From Amycolatopsis oliviviridis (GTDB lineage Bacteria; Actinomycetota; Actinomycetes; Mycobacteriales; Pseudonocardiaceae): DNA of 64,000 bases. Position 1 is the stretch's first letter; each line of letters opens with the position of its first letter. Shown here in pieces: positions 58,654 through 64,000 of the stretch. The DNA is taken from the NCBI RefSeq assembly GCF_014654365.1, contig NZ_BNAY01000014.1, positions 85,016 through 149,015 of the forward strand. Direction: 5' to 3'. The translations under genes were made by a program, and so were the position numbers. Below the pieces are notes generated by a model. That model worked only from the letters and a program-made list of their open reading frames with translations, ran no database searches and was not told the DNA's origin.

Positions 58654-60075
58654 TTACTGGGGTAGCAACTTCTTGATCCGGTCCGCGGCGGCCTGGGCGT
58701 CGGCGACGACCTTCGCGGTGTCGATGCCGACAACGCGTCCGTCACGCTTGAGTGCGCGGCCGTCGACGAAGACCCACGAGACGTTCGCGGGCTGGGTGTT
58801 GAAGACCAGCTGATTCACCCAGTCGACCTTCGGCGCGAAGTTGACCGCCTGGGCGTCGACCAGCTGGAGGTCCGCCCGCTTGCCCGGCGTCAGCGACCCG
58901 ATCTCCTTGTCCATCCCGAGCGCTTCCGCGCCGCCGAGGGTCGCCATGCGCAGGACGTCCGTCGTGGTCGGGTAGACCGCCGGATCCGTCGCGATCGCCC
59001 GCTGCAGACCGACGGCCGCGCGCATCACGTTGAACATGTCGCTCGTGTCGTTGGTACCGCCGTCGAGCCCGAGCCCGACCTTCATGGCCCGCTTCTTCAT
59101 CTCCGGCAGCCGGATCACACCCGACGCGAGCCGCATGTTCGACAACGGGTTGTGCGCCACGCTGACGCCCGCGGCCGCGAGTTCGTCGAGGTCGGCGTCG
59201 GTGGCCTGGATGACGTGGTTCGCCACCAGCCCGGGGTGCAGCGCGTTCGCCCGCCGGAGCGCGTCCATCTGCCCCGCGGTCAGATCCGCCTTCGATTCGA
59301 GAAGGTGCACGTTGAGCGAGACACCGAGTTCGCGCGCGAGCTTCTCCGAAGCCTCGACGCTCGGGAAGTTCCCGGTGGACGGATGCGTGCCGATCTGCAG
59401 GCGCGCCAACGGGTTCGGGTCGATGACCTCACGCTTCACCCGGCGGATCTCGTTCTGCAGCGCGGGATCGGTGGTTCCGTTGTAGGAGTAGAGGAAACGC
59501 AGTTTCGACTCGCCGAGCGCGCGGAGGCCGCCCTTGGCGAAATCGGTGTTGAACGCGTGCGACCAGTCGGTGACCGTCGTGATGCCGGTCGAGACGACGT
59601 CGGCGGCCGCGAGCTTCGTTCCCGCGTACGCGTCCGCGTCGGTCACCGGCGCGCGGTACAGCGGGATGACGCATTTGCCGAGCCAGCCGAGGAGTTCCTT
59701 GTCGGCCGCGCAGCCGCGGATGAGCGACTGCCACAGGTGGTTGTGCAGGTCGACGAAGCCGGGCAAGACGATCTTGCCATGACCGTCGACGACTTTCGCC
59801 GAACCCGCGTCTAGGTCCTTGCCGACCTGCTTGATCTTGGTGCCTTCCAGCAGGACGTCGGCGTCGGCGAGGGCGCCTAGCGGTCCTTCGCCGAGGCTCG
59901 GGTCCATGGTGAGCACCATCGAGGCGTCACGGATGACGACGCGGCCGGTGCCGGCGAATTCCGCGTCGCTCCCGGCTTCGGTCGTACCGCCGCCGAGACC
60001 GCCGAGCAGGGCGGCGCCGAGCCCGACGGCGAGGGTGAGGCTGAAGACGGACAGGACGGATCTGCGCTGTTTCAT
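58654..60075 (-). CDS. Exported amidohydrolase-family deaminase/hydrolase
   Basis: 473 residues. The N-terminus has QRRSVLSVF before a hydrophobic stretch, which may be a twin-arginine signal. The metal-dependent amidohydrolase core shows DLHNHLW (first HxH), HVHLLES-type NVHLLESKAD, NHVIQATDADLDELA, and LGLDGGTNDTSDMFNVMRA with the catalytic Asp. The arrangement resembles the guanine deaminase/atrazine chlorohydrolase branch (ATZ/TRZ). Export of such an enzyme is unusual, since most relatives are cytoplasmic, and would suit scavenging of nucleobase-like compounds. The substrate is not predictable. Confidence 0.88.
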   Translation of the reverse strand: MKQRRSVLSVFSLTLAVGLGAALLGGLGGGTTEAGSDAEFAGTGRVVIRDASMVLTMDPSLGEGPLGALADADVLLEGTKIKQVGKDLDAGSAKVVDGHGKIVLPGFVDLHNHLWQSLIRGCAADKELLGWLGKCVIPLYRAPVTDADAYAGTKLAAADVVSTGITTVTDWSHAFNTDFAKGGLRALGESKLRFLYSYNGTTDPALQNEIRRVKREVIDPNPLARLQIGTHPSTGNFPSVEASEKLARELGVSLNVHLLESKADLTAGQMDALRRANALHPGLVANHVIQATDADLDELAAAGVSVAHNPLSNMRLASGVIRLPEMKKRAMKVGLGLDGGTNDTSDMFNVMRAAVGLQRAIATDPAVYPTTTDVLRMATLGGAEALGMDKEIGSLTPGKRADLQLVDAQAVNFAPKVDWVNQLVFNTQPANVSWVFVDGRALKRDGRVVGIDTAKVVADAQAAADRIKKLLPQ

Positions 60076-60131
60076 CGTTCCAACTCCCCAGTCGAAAGCA
60101 GCGTTGCAAGATCACGCTAGCGCCTCCGGGG

Positions 60132-60150
60132 AGAGCAGGGGACCTTTGCT
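60132..60150. repeat. Half copy of a family E element
   Basis: GAGCAGGGGACCTTTGCTC equals a single arm of family E with one base changed. It lies in the divergent gap between the amidohydrolase and AhpD-like genes, so it cannot be a terminator for either. The arm itself is a small dyad. Confidence 0.6.
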
Positions 60151-60239
60151 CTCGCTTTGGACCATCCAGCGGCACCGCGCCTGCCCCGTTCTCGGCTATG
60201 AATCGAGCGACGCGTCACCGGACCCGCGAGGAGTAGCCC

Positions 60240-60776
60240 ATGCCCCACATCGCGCCCGACGAGAACCTGCCCGGCATCACCGCCTTGTTCGCCTACCGGC
60301 CCGAGACGGCGGCGCCGCTCGGGCAACTCGCCGAAGTCCTGCTGCGCGGTCCGAGCAGCCTCAGCGTGGGCGAACGCGAGCTGATCGGCGCGGTCGTCTC
60401 GCGCGGCAACGACTGCACGTTCTGCTCACGCAGTCACGCCGCCGTCGCCGCCGAAGCGCTCGAAGGCGGCCTGCCGGTCGTCGAAGCGGCCTGGAAGGAC
60501 GTCGACGGCGCACCCGTTTCGGCGAAGGTGAAGGCGCTCTTGCACGTCGCGCTCGCTGTCCGCGAAGGCGGGAAGTCCGTGAGCGAAGAGCTGATCGCCG
60601 CTGCCCGCGACGAGGGCGCGACCGATGTCGAAATCCACGACACGGTCCTGATCGCGGCCGCGTTCTGCATGTTCAACCGCTACGTCGACGGGCTGGCGAC
60701 CATCGCGCCGGACGACCAGGACGCCTACAAGGCGACGGGCGTCCGGCTCCTCGAAAACGGCTACACCCGCCTTTGA
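60240..60776 (+). CDS. AhpD-like (carboxymuconolactone decarboxylase family) peroxidase-related protein
   Basis: 178 residues of the all-helical CMD fold. The redox motif CTFCSRSH (CxxC with a following His) near residue 60 is the AhpD-type active site, which supports a thiol-peroxidase or electron-donor role rather than decarboxylation. No AhpC partner is nearby. The ATG follows GAGGAG and is divergent from the amidohydrolase gene. Confidence 0.92.
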   Translation: MPHIAPDENLPGITALFAYRPETAAPLGQLAEVLLRGPSSLSVGERELIGAVVSRGNDCTFCSRSHAAVAAEALEGGLPVVEAAWKDVDGAPVSAKVKALLHVALAVREGGKSVSEELIAAARDEGATDVEIHDTVLIAAAFCMFNRYVDGLATIAPDDQDAYKATGVRLLENGYTRL

Positions 60777-60779
60777 ACG

Positions 60780-60886
60780 GAGCAAGGGACCTTTGCTCAC
60801 GTTAGTTAGCGTGCTAACGAACGGGAGCAAAGGTCCCTTGCTCACGTTCGTTAGCACTAACGAACGGGAGCAAAGGTCCCTTGCTC
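60780..60886. repeat. Family E tandem element, copy E3
   Basis: One full palindrome (60780-60843, inner GTTAGTTAG/CTAACGAAC) is followed by a second that shares its right arm as left arm (60825-60886, inner CGTTCGTTAG/CTAACGAACG). The AGCAAAGGTCCCTTGCTC arm therefore occurs twice in direct order. The element fills the whole convergent gap. Confidence 0.9.
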
Positions 60887-60891
60887 CCTCT

Positions 60892-61815
60892 TCAGACCCT
60901 CGCGGCGCGGCGGACGAGGGCGGCAATGCGGTCTGAAACCTCCTGGGCCCGCTCCTGCGGAAGCATGTGCCCGGCGCCCGGGTACCGCACGAATTCGGCC
61001 TCCGGCAACGCGTCGGCGATGACCTTGGCGTGCGGCGTCGGGCAGAGCCGGTCCCGCTCCCCCGACAACACGGCCACCGGTTTCCCTTGCAACGCGCTCA
61101 AGGTGACCCGGCAGTCGTGCCGCGAGATCGCGTCCTGGAATCCGGCGACACTCGCCGGATGGGCGCACAGCAGCTGTTCGGCGACCGAGTCCACATCGGC
61201 CCGCCGAGGACGCCGCCCGAAGACGAGCAGCCGCGCGCCGGGGCGCACCACGGACAGCGGCAACGGCAAGGCGTCCCGGCGGTTCTTCGCGAGCAGCTTC
61301 GCGAGCCTCCGTTCGAACCTCGCCGCGCCGCTGCCCGCGATCCCCGGCAAGCCGAGGGTGATCCGGTCCATCTCACCGGAAGAGGTGGCGACGAACGCGA
61401 CCCCTGCGACGCGCCGGGCCACGAGGTCGGGATGCCTGCGGGACAGCTCCATGATCGTCATGCCGCCCATGGAGTGCCCCGCGAGCACGAGCGGCCCGTT
61501 CGGGACACGGTCCTGGATCAGCTCGGCGAGGTCGTCGGCGAGGGTCGCGATCGTCGCCGTCCCCGGTTTCGCCGGCGCGGAACCACCGTGACCGCGCAGG
61601 TCGTAGCGCAGGATCCGGACGGAATCGCCGAGCCGCGACGTCACGCCGTCCCAAGTCCGGTGGTCCTGGGTCCAGCCGTGCACGAGGACCAGCGTGAGTT
61701 CGGAGTCGGCGGGGCCGCTCATCTCGACGTGCAGGGCGGTGCCGTCGCCGGTCACGAAGCGGTGCTCGCGGGACGGATCCCAGGAGACGGTGCCGCGCTG
61801 CTTGACGCTCCTCAT
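60892..61815 (-). CDS. Alpha/beta-hydrolase linked to the diiron oxygenase
   Basis: 307 residues. LVLVHGWTQDHRTW oxyanion segment, nucleophile elbow GHSMGG, acid loop LSGERDRLCP and histidine GHMLPQE are present, so it should be an active hydrolase. The ATG at 61815 overlaps the stop of the diiron oxygenase gene (ATGA), so the two are made together and probably act on the same compound. The longer in-frame start runs into that gene and is rejected. The substrate is unknown. Confidence 0.92.
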   Translation of the reverse strand: MRSVKQRGTVSWDPSREHRFVTGDGTALHVEMSGPADSELTLVLVHGWTQDHRTWDGVTSRLGDSVRILRYDLRGHGGSAPAKPGTATIATLADDLAELIQDRVPNGPLVLAGHSMGGMTIMELSRRHPDLVARRVAGVAFVATSSGEMDRITLGLPGIAGSGAARFERRLAKLLAKNRRDALPLPLSVVRPGARLLVFGRRPRRADVDSVAEQLLCAHPASVAGFQDAISRHDCRVTLSALQGKPVAVLSGERDRLCPTPHAKVIADALPEAEFVRYPGAGHMLPQERAQEVSDRIAALVRRAARV

Positions 61816-62720
61816 CGCTTCCCCGGCAGCAGGAAGGACTTGCGCCAGAAGTACATGCCCGGCTTGCCGACCAGACCGGATTCCTGCAGGAACGGCATGA
61901 TCTTCTCGCCTGCCCACTGGATGCTTTCGCGCCAGTTCGGGTTGTTGAGCGCGGCTTCGACGCCGTCACGCGGCCGGATCCCGACGGCCTTGTAGACGCG
62001 CGGGTTGATGAACGCCCGGGTCACGAAGTACGAGATCAGCGCGATGATGAACTGCTGATAGACGATTTCCTTCTTCGTCAGCTTCGCCATCCCGCGAGTG
62101 ACCTCTTCGCGGGCGAAGGTGACGTGCCGGGCTTCTTCGAGCACGTGGATCCGGTTGACCATGCGGACCAGCGGCTGGATGTCCGGGTCGTTCATCTGCT
62201 CACGCTGAAGCCGGTCGAGGACCTCTTCAGCGACCAGGATCGCGCCGTAACGCGCGGGGCCGTAGCTGATCGACGGCATCAGTTTCGCCAGCCGCCGCAG
62301 CCACGGGACCGGCCCGTAGGACGGGCAGCCGATCCGCGACGCCATCCGCGCGAACATCGTCGAGTGACGGCATTCGTCCGCGATCTCGGTCAGCGCGTAC
62401 TGGGCGTGCGAGCTGGTCGGGTCTTCGTCGTAGACCTCCTTGAGCAGCATCTGCATCAGGAGGATTTCGAACCACAGCCCCGTCGTGGCGACGCTCGCGA
62501 CCTCGTGCTTGCCGAGTTCGATGCGCTGCTCTTCGGACAGCGAGTCCCACAGCTTCGTGCCGTAGAGCGAGGAACGGTGTGCCGGGATGTAGCGCTTCCC
62601 GTCCACGAGCGGAGCGTTCCAGTCGATGTCGACGTCGGGGTCGTAGAACTTGTTGGCGGAGGACTTGAGCAGCCGCTCGGCTGTCTTCTCCCGATCTGTT
62701 TCCTTCAGCGCCCGCGTCAT
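61812..62720 (-). CDS. AurF-like diiron oxygenase
   Basis: 302 residues, all-helical. Carboxylate/histidine diiron ligands appear as IADECRHSTMFARM and RIHVLEEARHVTFAREEV, with earlier Glu/His-bearing helices (ELGKHEVASVATTGLWFE, ILVAEEVLDRLQRE). This pattern fits the p-aminobenzoate N-oxygenase (AurF) family, in which arylamines are oxidised. Many mycobacterial relatives have unknown substrates. I chose ATG 62720 because AGGGG lies ten bases before it; GTG 62729 is possible. It is divergent from a TetR gene with a palindromic site between them. Confidence 0.88.
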   Translation of the reverse strand: MTRALKETDREKTAERLLKSSANKFYDPDVDIDWNAPLVDGKRYIPAHRSSLYGTKLWDSLSEEQRIELGKHEVASVATTGLWFEILLMQMLLKEVYDEDPTSSHAQYALTEIADECRHSTMFARMASRIGCPSYGPVPWLRRLAKLMPSISYGPARYGAILVAEEVLDRLQREQMNDPDIQPLVRMVNRIHVLEEARHVTFAREEVTRGMAKLTKKEIVYQQFIIALISYFVTRAFINPRVYKAVGIRPRDGVEAALNNPNWRESIQWAGEKIMPFLQESGLVGKPGMYFWRKSFLLPGKR

Positions 62721-62748
62721 TGCCGACACACCCCTATCTGTAACTCGC

Positions 62749-62761
62749 GGTAACAGTTACC
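62749..62761. promoter_or_regulatory. Perfect dyad operator candidate for the TetR regulator
   Basis: GGTAAC-A-GTTACC lies in the 50-base divergent gap between the diiron oxygenase and TetR starts, ten bases before the TetR ATG. A preceding TAACTCGC adds a partial third half-site. Binding would cover both promoters. Confidence 0.6.
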
Positions 62762-62770
62762 TCTGGTAGC

Positions 62771-63550
62771 ATGACTTGGGTGATCGAACGTGTCAAGCGC
62801 AACAGCAAGCAGTCGAGCAAGCACCCCACCGCGGGTGAGGCCGACACGGGTGACGCCCGCCGCGACCGCTGGCGCAAGCACCGGATCGCGCGCCGCGCGG
62901 AGTTCGTCGAAGCCGCCCTTCGCGCGCTCGACACACACGGCCCGGACCTCGGCATGGAAGACGTCGCCGCCGAAGCGGGCGTCACGAAACCCGTGCTGTA
63001 CAGGCACTTCGACGACAAGGCGGATCTGTACGTCGCGCTCGGGCAGCGCGGCACGGAGATCCTCTTCCAGCGGCTGATCCCGGCGATCAACTCCGAACTG
63101 GCCCCGGTCCCCCGGATCCGGATGGCGCTCGACGCGTTCTTCAGCGTCATCGAGGAGCACCCGAACCTCTACCGCCTGCTCGCGCGCGGCGGCCTGCAGG
63201 AGAAGGTGCTCGTCAAGTCCGACGTCGTCGCCGAGGACAAGGAACTGATCGCCACCGCGCTGACCGCGCTGCTCGGCGACTACATGCGGATGTTCAACAT
63301 GGACTCCGGCGCCGCCGAGCCGTGGGCGCACGGCATCGTCGGCATGGTGCAGAGCACCGGCGAATGGTGGCTGGAACGGCGCTCGATGGGCCGCGACAGC
63401 GTCGTCGAATACCTGACGCAGATCATCTGGGCCGCGATCGACGGCCTCTCCCGGCAGCAGGGCATCGTCATCGACCCGAACCTGCCACTCGAAGAGAACA
63501 AGGTCGTCCAGATGCGGAAGGCCCAGGAAACCCAGGCGGAGGGGCAATGA
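62771..63550 (+). CDS. TetR-family transcriptional regulator
   Basis: 259 residues. A long basic N-terminal tail (1-40) precedes the DNA-binding domain (FVEAALRALDTHGPDLGMED, then EAGVTKPVLYRHFDDKADLY), followed by a helical ligand-binding domain and a charged C-terminal tail. The first possible ATG was used; the tail is longer than usual for TetR proteins, so a later start is conceivable. It is coupled to the DUF4873 gene by an ATGA overlap and divergent from the oxygenase operon. Confidence 0.92.
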   Translation: MTWVIERVKRNSKQSSKHPTAGEADTGDARRDRWRKHRIARRAEFVEAALRALDTHGPDLGMEDVAAEAGVTKPVLYRHFDDKADLYVALGQRGTEILFQRLIPAINSELAPVPRIRMALDAFFSVIEEHPNLYRLLARGGLQEKVLVKSDVVAEDKELIATALTALLGDYMRMFNMDSGAAEPWAHGIVGMVQSTGEWWLERRSMGRDSVVEYLTQIIWAAIDGLSRQQGIVIDPNLPLEENKVVQMRKAQETQAEGQ

Positions 63551-63873
63551 GCGAGCACGACGAAGACGGCTACGCCGGCGAAGCGGTCCTCGTGATCGAC
63601 GGGACCGAGATCGCGGCCACGGTCGACCTGCGGGGCTACTTCCAGCCCATCGACGGGTATTACCGCTGGTACGGCCGCGTGGCCACCAACGAGCAGGTGT
63701 CCGCGGCCGCCGGCGGCAAGAAGACAGCCGTCGAGATCCGCGCGGGCGAGTACAGCGCGAAGGGCGAACTCTCCGACCCTGACCCGTGGGACCGCTACCG
63801 CATCATGGGCACCAGCACGCCGCCCTTCCACGTGCCGACCAGCCTGGAAGAGCTGAACGAGCTCAACGCCTGA
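63547..63873 (+). CDS. DUF4873-domain protein
   Basis: 108 residues, a small beta-rich protein (YAGEAVLVIDGTEIAATVDL, then YFQPIDGYYRWYGRVATNEQ), ending in an acidic tail. DUF4873 occurs alone and attached to flavin monooxygenases, but its function is unknown. It is co-translated with the TetR gene, suggesting it belongs to the same response as the divergent diiron oxygenase and hydrolase. Confidence 0.88.
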   Translation: MSEHDEDGYAGEAVLVIDGTEIAATVDLRGYFQPIDGYYRWYGRVATNEQVSAAAGGKKTAVEIRAGEYSAKGELSDPDPWDRYRIMGTSTPPFHVPTSLEELNELNA

Positions 63874-63897
63874 CCTCCGCTTCGCTACCTCAAGTCC

Positions 63898-63930
63898 GTG
63901 AAGGCCCCCTTCCCTCGGCTGAGCCGAGGG
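63898..63930. repeat. Truncated family A palindrome, copy A6
   Basis: The left arm GTGAAGGCCCCCTTCC and core CTCGGCTGAGCCGAG are intact but the right arm stops after GAGGG and is replaced by unrelated sequence. It begins 25 bases after the DUF4873 stop. I see nothing assignable in 63931-64000. Confidence 0.75.
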
Positions 63931-64000
63931 GGCGGATTCCAGGGGTGGTTGCAACACGGGTGATCACTTGGTTTGGGTGAGGAGTGTAGTGAGGCGCTCG

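Noticed and set aside
9981..60886. CRISPR array
   Set aside because: The repeats are long palindromes dispersed over the window, not short direct repeats with regular unique spacers, and no cas genes are present.
1..64000. tRNA, rRNA, transposase, phage integrase or attachment sites
   Set aside because: I saw no cloverleaf, rRNA segment, DDE/Tyr-recombinase frame or flanking direct repeats in the intergenic regions.

Overview
The window is high-GC chromosomal DNA with many GTG and TTG starts and dense ATGA/GTGA/TTGA stop-start overlaps. It suggests an actinomycete, most likely a member of the Pseudonocardiaceae such as Amycolatopsis. This is an inference from gene content: an AdnAB helicase-nuclease, MoeZ, an IdeR-type iron box and a gene order close to the Mycobacterium tuberculosis Rv3199c-Rv3208 region. 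As recalled, that order is nudC, K+ channel, adnB, adnA, alkyltransferase-like protein, TIGR02569, moeZ, DUF3152, TetR. Here the block is interrupted by two inserted segments, about 5.7-25 kb and 33.8-52.3 kb. I saw no rRNA, tRNA, CRISPR array, transposase or prophage gene.

Layout. (1) 0-3.8 kb: sugar ABC importer (two permeases, lipoprotein binding protein) in one operon led by a ROK regulator. (2) 3.9-4.3 kb: a small secreted protein. (3) 4.6-11.8 kb: a coupled five-gene operon, two DUF2207 membrane proteins, an active and an inactive M16 peptidase, and nudC. (4) 11.9-24.7 kb: an envelope segment bounded by two paralogous membrane-anchored zinc metallopeptidases. It holds RDD and SpoIIM-like membrane proteins, two secreted orphans, a shrunken mycothiol-dependent isomerase relative and a MoxR-DUF58-DUF4350-DUF4129 operon. 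(5) 24.8-33.8 kb: a K+ channel, AdnB, AdnA and an alkyltransferase-like DNA repair protein. (6) 33.8-39.7 kb: an IdeR-controlled siderophore-interacting flavoprotein, an orphan sensor kinase, a HemD-like/WYL pair, DUF3224 and an AlkZ-like protein. (7) 39.7-48.6 kb: a six-gene nitrate assimilation operon (nasA, electron-transfer flavoprotein, narK, nirB, nirD, HemD fused to a DNA-binding domain). (8) 48.8-52.3 kb: PadR regulator with an MacB/FtsX-type ABC system. (9) 52.3-60.8 kb: the second half of the mycobacterial synteny block plus an exported amidohydrolase and an AhpD-like protein. (10) 60.9-63.9 kb: a TetR/DUF4873 operon divergent from an AurF-like diiron oxygenase/hydrolase operon.

The most unusual feature is not a gene. 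At least three families of long, nearly perfect, sequence-conserved palindromes of about 45-65 bp recur between genes. All ten convergent gene pairs in the window carry a long hairpin, and nine of the ten carry a member of these families, usually filling the whole gap. Some copies are hybrids of two arm types, one lies inside the start of a coding sequence, and some lie in divergent promoter regions. Transcription termination explains part of this pattern, but not the conservation of sequence, loops and arms.
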